A stretch of 64,000 bases of DNA from Phycisphaerae bacterium (GTDB taxonomy: Bacteria; Planctomycetota; Phycisphaerae; Sedimentisphaerales; Anaerobacaceae). The notes beneath the pieces were generated by a model that was given only the letters and a program-made list of their open reading frames with translations, was not told where the DNA came from and searched no databases. A program made the position numbers and the translations under genes. The DNA is taken from assembly GCA_017993835.1 (NCBI GenBank), contig JAGOLX010000031.1, positions 1-64,000 of the forward strand, in the 5' to 3' direction. Shown one piece after another: positions 55,271 through 63,520 of the stretch (position 1 is the first letter of the stretch; every line of letters starts with the position of its first letter).

Positions 55271-57532
55271 ATGAGAAGAGCATTCATAGGACTGATTGTG
55301 TCGGCGTTGGCGGTTTCCGGATGCTCCAGCACCAAGGAGAAGGAGCACGGAATGAAGCACAGCCAGATCGACGGCAAGGTCCGCAAACTCGTGGCGCAGA
55401 TGACCGTCGAGGAGAAGGTCGGCCAGATGACGCAGATCACGCTGGAGCAGTTCGCCAAATCGGGTCAGGACGGGTACCTGATCCTCGACGAGCAGAAGCT
55501 CCGCGACGGCATCATCAATCACCATCTCGGCTCGATTCTCAATTGCGGCGGACAGGCCCGCACCGTGCAGAACTGGCAGGAGATCGTCACGAAGATCCAG
55601 GATATCGCGACGAAGGAGACCCGCCTGGGCATCCCCGTTATCTACGGCCTCGACACCATCCACGGCGCCAACTACGTGCTCGGCGCCACGATTTTCCCGC
55701 AGAATATCGCGATGGCCGCGACGGGCAACGTTGCGTTGATGGAGAAGATCGGCGAGATCTCCGCCCTCGAAACTCGCGCCGCAGGCATTCCGTGGAACTT
55801 TGCCCCCGTCCTCGACGTGGCCCGCCAGCCGATGTGGCCCCGCGTGTTCGAGACCTTTGGCGAGGACCCATACATCGCCTCGACGATGGGCGTCGCCTAC
55901 ATCCGTGGGCAACAGGGCAACGACATCTCCGACCCGCTCAAGGTCGCGGTCTGCATGAAGCACTACCTCGGCTATAGCTGGCCGCAATCGGGTCATGACC
56001 GCACGCCCGCCTATATCCCGGACCGGCAACTGCGGCAATGGTTTGTCCCGCCTTTCGCGGCCGCGGTCAAGGCCGGCGCGGTCACCTGCATGGCGAACTC
56101 CTCCGAGATCAACGGCGTCCCGGTCCATTCGAGCTCGTTCTACCTCAAGGACCTGCTCCGCGACGAACTGAACTTCCGCGGGTTCGTCGTGAGCGACTGG
56201 GCCGACATCGAGAACCTGTACACCCGCGAGAAGGTTGCCAAGGACCGTCGCGAGGCGGTGAAGATGGCGGTCCTGGCGGGCGTCGACATGAGCATGGTGC
56301 CCTACGACTACAGCTTCTACGACACGCTCCTGCAACTCGTCCAGGACGGCGAGGTCCCGATGAAACGGATCGACGAGGCGGTCCGCGAAATCCTCCGCGT
56401 CAAGTACATGCTGGGCCTGTTCGAGAAACCTTATCCGACGAAGAGCCTCGTCGCAAGTGTCGGGACCGAGGCCTCGCAGAAGGTGAACCTCCAGGCTGCC
56501 CGAGAGGCCATGACGCTGCTGAAGAACGATGGCGATCTGCTCCCGCTGGCGAAGAGCCGCAAAGTGCTGGTCACCGGCCCGACTGCGAACAAGCTCTCCG
56601 TCCTCAACAGCGGCTGGACCTTCACCTGGCAGGGCGACAAGGAAGAGCTGTATCCGCAGGACAAAAACACCATCCTCGAAGCGATTCGGGCCAAGGTCGG
56701 CGAGGGGAATGTCACCTACGTGGACGCGGTCGCGTTCGACAAGGAGATCGACATCGCCAAGGCAGTCGAGGCCGCTGCCGGCGTGGACGCAATCGTCGCC
56801 TGCATCGGCGAACCCGCCTACTGCGAGACGCCCGGCAACATCGACGACCTGACGATGAGCCAGCCGCAGTTGAATCTCGTCGAGGCCCTGGCCCAAACGG
56901 GCAAACCCGTCGTGCTCGTCCTGGTCGAGGGCCGGCCCCGCGTGATTCGGACGATCGTGGACGACGCGAAGGCGATCCTGATGGCCTACACCCCCGGCGT
57001 AGAGGGCGGCCAGGCGGTCGCCGATGTCCTGTTCGGCGACGCCAACCCCAGCGGCAAACTACCGCTGACCTATCCGAAAATGGCGGGCGGATTCGTGTGG
57101 TACGACTACAAGAACAGCGAGATCCAGGGCGGCAACAAGTACGATCCCCAGTGGCCGTTCGGCTTCGGCCTGTCCTATTCGAAGATCACGTACCGCGCCT
57201 TGCGGGTGGACCAGAGCGAGATCAAACCCGACAGCAAACTGACCGCAACGCTCGAAGTGACGAACGACAGCGACCGCCCCGCAAAGGAGACGGTTCACCT
57301 GTATCTCTCGGACGTGGTCGCCTCGGTGACGCCTCCCGTGAAGGTGCTCAAACGATTCCAGAAGGTGGACCTCCCGCCGAAGGCGACGCAGACCGTCCGA
57401 TTCACGCTGACCTGGGACGACCTGTCCTTCATCGGGCGAGACAACAAGCCGGTGGTCGAGCCGGGCGAGTTCAAAGTCCTCGTCGGCGATATGTCCGTCA
57501 GCTTCACCGCTGTGGAAGGCAGGAAGAAGTAG
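55271..57532 (+). CDS. bglX: GH3 family beta-glucosidase lipoprotein
   Basis: 753 residues. A lipoprotein signal ends in AVSGC (Cys18), so the enzyme is probably anchored on the outer membrane or in the periplasm. GH3 layout: N-terminal TIM barrel (MTVEEKVGQMTQIT; VIYGLDTIHGANYV; NFAPVLDVARQPMWPR), nucleophile Asp309 in GFVVSDWADI, then the alpha/beta sandwich (ILMAYTPGVEGGQAVADVLFG; NPSGKLPLTYP) and a C-terminal fibronectin-III-like domain (ETVHLYLSDV). It should remove beta-linked glucose from glycan ends. Complete and typical of BglX. A weak promoter (TATCAT at 55175) may lie upstream. Confidence 0.93.
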   Translation: MRRAFIGLIVSALAVSGCSSTKEKEHGMKHSQIDGKVRKLVAQMTVEEKVGQMTQITLEQFAKSGQDGYLILDEQKLRDGIINHHLGSILNCGGQARTVQNWQEIVTKIQDIATKETRLGIPVIYGLDTIHGANYVLGATIFPQNIAMAATGNVALMEKIGEISALETRAAGIPWNFAPVLDVARQPMWPRVFETFGEDPYIASTMGVAYIRGQQGNDISDPLKVAVCMKHYLGYSWPQSGHDRTPAYIPDRQLRQWFVPPFAAAVKAGAVTCMANSSEINGVPVHSSSFYLKDLLRDELNFRGFVVSDWADIENLYTREKVAKDRREAVKMAVLAGVDMSMVPYDYSFYDTLLQLVQDGEVPMKRIDEAVREILRVKYMLGLFEKPYPTKSLVASVGTEASQKVNLQAAREAMTLLKNDGDLLPLAKSRKVLVTGPTANKLSVLNSGWTFTWQGDKEELYPQDKNTILEAIRAKVGEGNVTYVDAVAFDKEIDIAKAVEAAAGVDAIVACIGEPAYCETPGNIDDLTMSQPQLNLVEALAQTGKPVVLVLVEGRPRVIRTIVDDAKAILMAYTPGVEGGQAVADVLFGDANPSGKLPLTYPKMAGGFVWYDYKNSEIQGGNKYDPQWPFGFGLSYSKITYRALRVDQSEIKPDSKLTATLEVTNDSDRPAKETVHLYLSDVVASVTPPVKVLKRFQKVDLPPKATQTVRFTLTWDDLSFIGRDNKPVVEPGEFKVLVGDMSVSFTAVEGRKK

Positions 57533-57553
57533 CCTGTCGATCGCTCCAATGTC

Positions 57554-57582
57554 TTGACACGACCGAAGCGGAAGGATAGAAT
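57554..57582 (+). promoter_or_regulatory. sigma-70-type promoter of the PEP-CTERM-like gene
   Basis: A perfect TTGACA (57554-57559) and TAGAAT (57577-57582) with a 17-base spacer. The leader to ATG 57751 would be about 160 bases. Confidence 0.75.
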
Positions 57583-57750
57583 CTATACTTGTGGCGGATC
57601 GTGGGAGTGTGTACAGCGGGCTCATGTCCGGATGTGCTACGGATGGCGAGGCTCGCACGCAGTATCTGAGCAGGATGTTGCGTTCGCCCGGTATGCGGGG
57701 TTGAGTGCATTGTGTCGCTGAAGTGTGCCTGATTTGGAGGAGGAGTAGCG

Positions 57751-58350
57751 ATGAAAAATGTAACTATGTGTGTCCTTGCGTTGTTCGTCACGACATCAAT
57801 CCAGGCAGCGCCCGATTCCTTTTTCACCTTGGACGATCCTGTGGGCGATCAGACGGGACTTGTTGACGTCGTCCGCATGGACTTCAGTTTCGATAGTGCG
57901 ACGGGAGACTATACGATTCTGCTCACTGCCGATGCGGCGAATCCCTTCCAGGGGGATTTCCGGATCAACATCAATATCTTCAATCCGGATACGGGGACAA
58001 TGGCCCTGGACCCCTCGTACTTCACGGATACGTACAACGACTATTACTCCGTATGGCCCGTCCTCACGTTCACGTTGACCGGCACGAATACGCGATTGCT
58101 CTCGTGGGACATTGGCGACAGAGTGGCTTCCTCTAATACAGTTTTTGGCAACCCTGAGGGCGTCTCGGAGTTCAAGTCGGCCGTGAGCGAGCTTCCCAGG
58201 GAGCCCCTATACAGGCAGGACTATATCGCCGTATGGGACTCTGCGGTTATTGAAGGACCGTTCGCCACTGTCCCCGTTCCCGGTGCGTTTGCACTCGTTG
58301 GGTTCGGGCTGGGCTTCGCCGGATGGCTTCGCAGACGCAGAATGCCATAA
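57751..58350 (+). CDS. PEP-CTERM-like secreted protein
   Basis: 199 residues; GGAGGAGGAG lies just before the ATG. A signal peptide (NVTMCVLALFVTTSIQA) is followed by a beta-rich domain with no recognised family. The last 26 residues are a sorting signal: VPVPGA, a hydrophobic helix (FALVGFGLGFAGWL) and RRRRMP. PEP-CTERM signals are cut and processed by exosortase, linking the protein to an exopolysaccharide-associated surface. No exosortase gene is in the window. The motif has G where the usual Glu stands (VPVPGA rather than VPEP), a known kind of variant. Confidence 0.8.
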   Translation: MKNVTMCVLALFVTTSIQAAPDSFFTLDDPVGDQTGLVDVVRMDFSFDSATGDYTILLTADAANPFQGDFRININIFNPDTGTMALDPSYFTDTYNDYYSVWPVLTFTLTGTNTRLLSWDIGDRVASSNTVFGNPEGVSEFKSAVSELPREPLYRQDYIAVWDSAVIEGPFATVPVPGAFALVGFGLGFAGWLRRRRMP

Positions 58351-58379
58351 CAGAGACCGCGTTGTAGTCGCCAGCAGAG

Positions 58380-60446
58380 TTACTCATCGAGCAGGAAGCA
58401 GCAGATTTCTTTCATGCTGCGGACGTATAGACGGTTACGGATGAGGGCGGGATGCGACCAGACTTCCGTGCCCTCGAAGAGCTTCAGACGGGAAACCGGC
58501 TCATATGCCTCGCGGGTGGCCTCGAAGAGGACCAGTTCTCCTTTGACCGTGATCGCCAGGACTCGGCCGTTGCCTGCGATCAGGGCGCCGTAGTCGGTGA
58601 ATGCGCCGTCGCCTTCGGTGCTGTAGAGGGTTTTGAGGTTGTTGCCCAGATCGAGGCAGAACAGGCCGCGGAAACAACCGAAGACGAGGCCGTCGATTGC
58701 CACCGGGGTCGAGGTGTCGGGAGCGAGCTTGCGGCTCTGGGCGATGGGCATCGGGTTGATCCGACCCTGGGCGTCGAAGTCGTAGAGACGGGTCCCGTTG
58801 TTCTCGGTGGCGACCAGGAGCCGGCCGTCGATGTTCACCGGCGTCGGCACATTGAAATCGCCTTTCTTCGTGGGCAGGAGCGTCCAAAGACGACGGCCGG
58901 TGTTCGGGTCCCAGCCGCCCAATGAGGTCGCGTCGTGGCCGACGACTTGTCGTACGCTGCCGAAGACGCCGACGATGAATGAGCCATAGCCCGCCGGTTC
59001 CCCGGGGGTCTTCCAGACGGTCTCGCCTGTGTAGAGACCCAGTGCCGCCAGCGATGTGTCGGGAGCGCCGGGATTGACGATCAGCAGGTCATCGACCACG
59101 AGCGGCGTCGAGCATATCCCCCAAGTCGGGAGCTTGGCGTTGAAATCCTTGACGAGGTTCCGACGCCAGACGATCCGCCGGCCCTCGACGCTGACGCAGT
59201 GCAGGTCGCCGAACGCGCCGAGGAGGTAGGCGAAGCCGCCGTGAATGACCGGGGCGGCCCGCGGGGCGTTTGTGAACTCCATCTGCCTGGGTGTCGGGTA
59301 GGCGACGGTCCACAATTCCCGTCCGGTCTCGGCGTCGAGGCATCGCCAGATGTCCTGGTCTTTCCGTTCGCTCTTGTCGGCGACGATCACGTAGTCCGTT
59401 GTGGCCGCGACGCCGGAGAGCCCCTCGCCGGTGAGTCCTCGCTTCCAAAGGAACTCCACTTGGGTGGGCAGCTCGGCGGGTACGTCCCGGCTGATTCCAT
59501 CGCGTTTCGGGCCGCGCCAGTCCGTCCATGGCGATGCAGGCGTCGGCGGCGGTTCGGCCACAACCGCTTTCACACTGGGCGGGCCAGCCAACTCGATGAA
59601 GCCGGATTTCGACGCCATCTCAACGAGCAGTTGCGAATCGCTTCGCATGGATCGCATCGCCTCTGCGACCATTCGCTCCGTGGATGGGCTCAGTCGGGCG
59701 GTCGCGAATGCCTGGATGAACGGTTCCGGCGGGGTCTGTCCGAGCATGCGCAGCGAGCCTTTCTCAACACCTGCAAGACCATCGAGCCAGGCCAGGGCAT
59801 AGCTGGGTATGACTGCGGCGTCGGCCTCGCCCTGGGCGACCGCCGCGAGCGCTGCGCCGTGATCCGACATGATTTGCAGGGGAGGCACAGGCGCCACGCC
59901 GTGCTCCGCGAGGAGGGCCAGGGCCGCGGAGTGCCGCTCGTTGTCGCTGCGAGGGCCGAACAGGATTCGGTGGTCCGCGAGGTCGCCGAGGGTTTGAGCG
60001 GGCGACCTGGCCCACACGATGAAGACGCCCCAGACTTCGGTGCCGCCGGCTGCATCCGTCAGGCGGGCGATGGGACGGACCGGCTTGTTGGCATCGGCCG
60101 CAGCGGACAACACCTCGGAGGTCTTGCCGATGAGCATGTCGATTGGCCCGGCATCTGCTGCGAGCGCCTTGCTCGGGTCATGGGCATAGAGCATTTCGAC
60201 TGGCCGGCCGAGCTTCTCTGCGAGGCAGTCGCGGAACCTGGCGTAGCTCCGCTGCGCATGATCCGGAATCCACGCGCGGGCCAGCCGGGCGCACAAGGGG
60301 TCCGTCACCGCGATGCGCAGGGGTTCGGCTCGCTGGACGGTGAGGTCCTCATCGATACCACGGTACACGTCGTAGAGCCAGACCGCAGCGACCGCAAACG
60401 GCAGCGGAAGGAGCAACCACCACGCCTTTTTCAGGTTTTGTCTCAT
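58380..60446 (-). CDS. PhnD-type substrate-binding domain fused to a PQQ-like beta-propeller
   Basis: 688 residues from ATG 60446 (GGGGA upstream); the open frame runs much further but without support. A basic N-terminus and membrane helix (KKAWWLLLPLPFAVAAVWLY) anchor it. Residues of about 45-280 resemble the phosphate/phosphonate ABC binding protein family (RIAVTDPLCARLARAW; LAEKLGRPVEML; GPIDMLIGKTSEVL; RSDNERHSAALALLAEHG). From about 310 a PQQ-like quinoprotein propeller starts with WTDWRGPKRDGISRD and continues with CLDAETGRELWTVAYPTP, WRRNLVKDF and GLYTGETVWKTPGEPAGYGS. No transporter genes are adjacent, so it is likely a sensor or surface protein. An unusual fusion. Confidence 0.85.
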   Translation of the reverse strand: MRQNLKKAWWLLLPLPFAVAAVWLYDVYRGIDEDLTVQRAEPLRIAVTDPLCARLARAWIPDHAQRSYARFRDCLAEKLGRPVEMLYAHDPSKALAADAGPIDMLIGKTSEVLSAAADANKPVRPIARLTDAAGGTEVWGVFIVWARSPAQTLGDLADHRILFGPRSDNERHSAALALLAEHGVAPVPPLQIMSDHGAALAAVAQGEADAAVIPSYALAWLDGLAGVEKGSLRMLGQTPPEPFIQAFATARLSPSTERMVAEAMRSMRSDSQLLVEMASKSGFIELAGPPSVKAVVAEPPPTPASPWTDWRGPKRDGISRDVPAELPTQVEFLWKRGLTGEGLSGVAATTDYVIVADKSERKDQDIWRCLDAETGRELWTVAYPTPRQMEFTNAPRAAPVIHGGFAYLLGAFGDLHCVSVEGRRIVWRRNLVKDFNAKLPTWGICSTPLVVDDLLIVNPGAPDTSLAALGLYTGETVWKTPGEPAGYGSFIVGVFGSVRQVVGHDATSLGGWDPNTGRRLWTLLPTKKGDFNVPTPVNIDGRLLVATENNGTRLYDFDAQGRINPMPIAQSRKLAPDTSTPVAIDGLVFGCFRGLFCLDLGNNLKTLYSTEGDGAFTDYGALIAGNGRVLAITVKGELVLFEATREAYEPVSRLKLFEGTEVWSHPALIRNRLYVRSMKEICCFLLDE

Positions 60447-60470
60447 GACGGAGTCCCCATAGGCTGTCCG

Positions 60471-60499
60471 AGCATAACAAGGCCCGCCCGACCAGGCAA
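60471..60499 (-). promoter_or_regulatory. sigma-70-type promoter of the PhnD/propeller gene
   Basis: On the minus strand TTGCCT (60499-60494) and TATGCT (60476-60471) with a 17-base spacer, about 25 bases before the ATG at 60446. Confidence 0.5.
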
Positions 60500-60529
60500 G
60501 GGTCTCGGAGAGACCGCTGCAATTCCGGC

Positions 60530-60558
60530 TTGATTCGATCCGGAGTTCACGGTAGAAT
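60530..60558 (+). promoter_or_regulatory. sigma-70-type promoter of the GLUG/dockerin gene
   Basis: TTGATT (60530-60535) and TAGAAT (60553-60558) with a 17-base spacer. It is back to back with the promoter of the divergent PhnD/propeller gene. Confidence 0.6.
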
Positions 60559-60644
60559 AGACGACAGGCAGCTTGGCCTTGTCGTCTCTTGGGTGATTTC
60601 GGTGTCGTGCGTCCCGGCTGCCGGGATGGAAGGAAGGTGATGAA

Positions 60645-62093
60645 ATGCGAGGAGGGCCGATTGTGCCCGCGAGAATGCTGTGTCCGTGGTTCGTCGTTCT
60701 GGCGTTGGCGTTGCCGGTCGGCGCCCAGTACGGCGGCGGTCTGGGGACCGCGGAAAGCCCCCATCTGATCTCTACCGCCGGCCACCTGGACGCGCTCGGC
60801 GCCAGGCCGGAAGACTGGGCCAAGCATTTCAAACTGATGGCGGACCTCGACCTCCAGAAGTACGGCCCGACTGAGTTCCACATGATCGGGACCGTCGAGG
60901 AGGGCCCCTTCACAGGCGTCTTCCTGGGCAATCACAAGACGATCTCTAACTTCCGGCGATCCGACGAAGAAGGAGGCTACTCCGGCCTGTTCGGACTGGT
61001 CGAGGGCGACGGCGCCCGAATCGAGAACCTGACGCTGGCCTATCCCGACATCGCCTGCTGCTACGGTCGGTATATAGGCGCGCTGGTGGGCGATCTGGAA
61101 GTCGGGACCATTGCCAACTGCCATGTGCACAGCGGCGCCGTCCAGGGGGTCGCCTACGTCGGGGGCCTCGTAGGCAGAAACGACGGAGGCGCCATCAGCG
61201 ACTGTACGGTTTCGGCCCGTGTTGAAGGCACGTCCCGTGTGGGCGGCCTGGTTGGCCAGAGCTACTTCGGGGTGATCGAGCGGTGCCGAGCGGAGGTCGA
61301 GGTTCTCGCTCCGCTGTCGTCGTACTGGGTCGGCGGCCTGGTGGGAGATTGTCGTCTTGCGACAGTGAGCGACTGCCGGGTCTGCGGCACGGTGTCCGGA
61401 GACGCCTGTGTGGGCGGCCTGGTAGGCGAATCTCTCACCGGTGTCATCGAACGCTCTTCCATGGCCGGCGCGGTCTGCGGGACCACGAAGGTCGGAGGAA
61501 TCCTGGGACTCAACAGCGGAAGCAGCGTAACCGACTGTTACGCGACTGCGCAGGTGAAGGCCGCGACCTGCGCCGGCGGCCTCGTCGGATGCAACGGTCC
61601 ATCTTGCCACTGCGCTGTGTACGAGGCAGGCGTCGTCAGCAGCTCGTACGCGTGCGGTCCTGTCGCAGGCGCCAGTTCGGGCGGACTCGTCGGCGTGGAC
61701 GACCGGGGCGAGGTGTTCGATTCCTTCTGGGACGCCGAAGCCAGCGGCTGCAAGACCAGCGCCGGCGGAGACGGCAAGACCGCGAAGGAGATGGCTGTCG
61801 CTTCGACGTACCTCGCTGCGGGATGGGACTTCGTGGGGGAAGAAGTGAACGGGACCCGGGAGACCTGGTACATCCCCGCCGCGGGCGGGTATCCCCGACT
61901 GGCGTGGGAACTGGCCGCTGGCGATTTCAGCGGGGACGCCCGAGTCGACTTCCACGACTACTCCCGACTGGCGGCCCAATGGCGACAGGCGGATACCGAT
62001 GCGTGGTCCGATGGAGACTACGTCGTTCCGGATGGGACGGTGGACTACGACGATCTGGCCCGCTTTGCGGAGGTCTGGCTCGCCGGCCGTTGA
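60645..62093 (+). CDS. secreted GLUG-repeat protein with paired dockerin-type loops
   Basis: 482 residues; GGAAGG precedes ATG 60645. A signal peptide (LCPWFVVLALALPVGA) is followed by five or more GLUG-type repeats (YVGGLVGRNDGGAISDC; RVGGLVGQSYFGVIERC; CVGGLVGESLTGVIERS; KVGGILGLNSGSSVTDC; SGGLVGVDDRGEVFDS), which form a beta-solenoid. The sequence FWDAEASGCKTSAGG closes the solenoid, as in related proteins. The C-terminus is a pair of dockerin-like calcium loops (GDFSGDARVDFHDYSRLAAQW; YVVPDGTVDYDDLARFAEVW). Many Cys lie in the repeats. Surface adhesin-like; partner unknown. A small hairpin overlaps the stop codon. Confidence 0.87.
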   Translation: MRGGPIVPARMLCPWFVVLALALPVGAQYGGGLGTAESPHLISTAGHLDALGARPEDWAKHFKLMADLDLQKYGPTEFHMIGTVEEGPFTGVFLGNHKTISNFRRSDEEGGYSGLFGLVEGDGARIENLTLAYPDIACCYGRYIGALVGDLEVGTIANCHVHSGAVQGVAYVGGLVGRNDGGAISDCTVSARVEGTSRVGGLVGQSYFGVIERCRAEVEVLAPLSSYWVGGLVGDCRLATVSDCRVCGTVSGDACVGGLVGESLTGVIERSSMAGAVCGTTKVGGILGLNSGSSVTDCYATAQVKAATCAGGLVGCNGPSCHCAVYEAGVVSSSYACGPVAGASSGGLVGVDDRGEVFDSFWDAEASGCKTSAGGDGKTAKEMAVASTYLAAGWDFVGEEVNGTRETWYIPAAGGYPRLAWELAAGDFSGDARVDFHDYSRLAAQWRQADTDAWSDGDYVVPDGTVDYDDLARFAEVWLAGR

Positions 62094-62178
62094 CGGCCCG
62101 CAGGCGAAGAAGCGAGAGGTGCATGGCGTGCCCCGACGGGCCAAGCATGCGATTGCCTTGTGTTCCGCGCGCATCCAT

Positions 62179-62206
62179 TTGCCTTTCTGGGGATTTCCTG
62201 CATAAT
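62179..62206 (+). promoter_or_regulatory. sigma-70-type promoter of the DUF89 gene
   Basis: TTGCCT (62179-62184) and CATAAT (62201-62206) are 16 bases apart, giving a leader of about 85 bases. Confidence 0.5.
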
Positions 62207-62218
62207 GTCCGTCTGTCT

Positions 62219-62269
62219 GCCGGGGCCGGCAATCCCTCTTCGCGGGATGAAAGTCCACTTCGGCGGGAC
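62219..62269 (+). promoter_or_regulatory. structured leader with three consecutive hairpins
   Basis: Three small hairpins follow one another in the leader of the DUF89 gene: GCCGG/CCGGC (62219-62230), ATCCC/GGGAT (62232-62248) and GTCC/GGAC (62253-62269). They do not match a riboswitch class that I recognise. This may simply be GC-rich folding. Confidence 0.3.
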
Positions 62270-62295
62270 GGAAGAAACCTGGTTGGTGAAGATCT

Positions 62296-63168
62296 ATGCG
62301 GACATTTCTTGACTGTGTGCCGTGCTCGATCCGGCAGGTGCTGGATTCGGTACGGATGATTACCGACGACGACACGATGCACGAGCGGGTCCTCCGCGAA
62401 CTGCTCGGGATGTGGCAGCGGATGGACATGCGGCAGAGCCCTCCGGCCATGGCGCAGAAGATCCATCGCTACCTGCGACAGCTCACCGGCGTGGCGGACC
62501 CCTACCTCGCTGTCAAGAACCACTACAACGCCTTTGCCCTGGGCCTGTACCCTGAGCTGCGCGAGCGGGTCGAGAACTCGGCCGATCCGTTCGAGACCGC
62601 GGTGCGTCTGGCCATTGCGGGCAACATCATCGACTTCGGCGTCAACTCGAACGTCGAGCAGTCCACCGTCCACGATGCGATCCTGCGGTCGCTCACCGAG
62701 CCGATAGACCACGACGCGGTGCAGAGCCTCCGTCGGGCAATCGATCAGGCTGAGGATATCCTGTTCCTCGGCGACAATACCGGCGAGATCGTCCTCGACC
62801 GTCTTCTCATCGAGCGGATGCCCAGGGACAGGATCACGTACGTCGTCCGCGGGCACCCGATCCTCAACGACGCCCTGTTGGAGGACGCCCGCACCGTTGG
62901 GCTGACCGACCTCGTCGAGGTGATAGACAACGGATCGGATGCGCCTGGCACAATTCTGGAAACCTGCTCGGACGCCTTCCGGCGGCGGTTCGAGCAGGCC
63001 GACTTGATCGTCGCCAAGGGCCAGGGCAACTACGAGTCGCTCAGTGAGACGCAGCGTCCTGCGTTCTTTCTCTTGCGTCCGAAGTGTGCAGTCCTGGCCC
63101 GCCACCTGAACTGCGGACTGGGCCGGCTGATGGTTCTCCGCAGCGGCATTGACCCTGCGAGGGCATAA
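62296..63168 (+). CDS. DUF89 (ARMT1-like) damage-control phosphatase
   Basis: 290 residues. The N-terminal TFLDCVPCSIRQVLD contains the C-x2-C motif of the short archaeal/bacterial DUF89 form. The conserved motifs FLGDNTGEIVLDRLLIE, VRGHPILNDAL and VAKGQGNYESL hold the metal-binding Asp/Asn residues. Members are metal-dependent phosphatases that remove damaged sugar-phosphate metabolites. It starts about 85 bases after a promoter and is followed 46 bases later by the FmdB-like zinc-ribbon gene, probably co-transcribed. Complete. Confidence 0.93.
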   Translation: MRTFLDCVPCSIRQVLDSVRMITDDDTMHERVLRELLGMWQRMDMRQSPPAMAQKIHRYLRQLTGVADPYLAVKNHYNAFALGLYPELRERVENSADPFETAVRLAIAGNIIDFGVNSNVEQSTVHDAILRSLTEPIDHDAVQSLRRAIDQAEDILFLGDNTGEIVLDRLLIERMPRDRITYVVRGHPILNDALLEDARTVGLTDLVEVIDNGSDAPGTILETCSDAFRRRFEQADLIVAKGQGNYESLSETQRPAFFLLRPKCAVLARHLNCGLGRLMVLRSGIDPARA

Positions 63169-63214
63169 ATCGTATACGTCACATGGGTTCTATTGATTCT
63201 GAAGGATACAGAAC

Positions 63215-63448
63215 ATGCCGATATTCGAGTACCGATGCGAGAAATGCGGGCACGTGATGGAAGTGCTGCACAAAAGCGTCAAGGCCGAGAGGCCCACGTG
63301 TGAAAAGTGCGGCAGCCCGGACATGAGCAAGCTGCTCTCCGGTTTCGCGGTGGGGAAGACCTCGCAATCGCCTGCCTGTGACTCGTGCCCCTCATTGCCC
63401 GCCTGCGGCGGAGGCTGCTCTTGCGGTTGTCAGATACCCAGCCATTGA
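63215..63448 (+). CDS. FmdB-like zinc-ribbon regulator
   Basis: 77 residues. MPIFEYRCEKCGHVMEVLHK and PTCEKCGSPDMSKLLSGFAV are the typical FmdB/CxxC_CXXC_SSSS zinc ribbon with two C-x2-C pairs. After it comes a Cys-rich tail (ACDSCPSLPACGGGCSCGC), which adds seven more Cys than the core needs and could bind another metal. It lies 46 bases after the DUF89 gene. Role unknown; family members are called putative regulators. Confidence 0.88.
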   Translation: MPIFEYRCEKCGHVMEVLHKSVKAERPTCEKCGSPDMSKLLSGFAVGKTSQSPACDSCPSLPACGGGCSCGCQIPSH

Positions 63449-63520
63449 TGAGGTTGCCTGCGCCTGCGGGGGGCGCTTCGGCGGTACTGCTGCGACCCGC
63501 CAAACGGACCGAGGGGTCTG

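Noticed and set aside
60447-62450. N-terminal extension of the PhnD/propeller frame to 1356 codons
   Set aside because: The extension runs antisense through the GLUG gene, is not protein-like, and the ATG at 60446 has a ribosome binding site and a proper membrane anchor.
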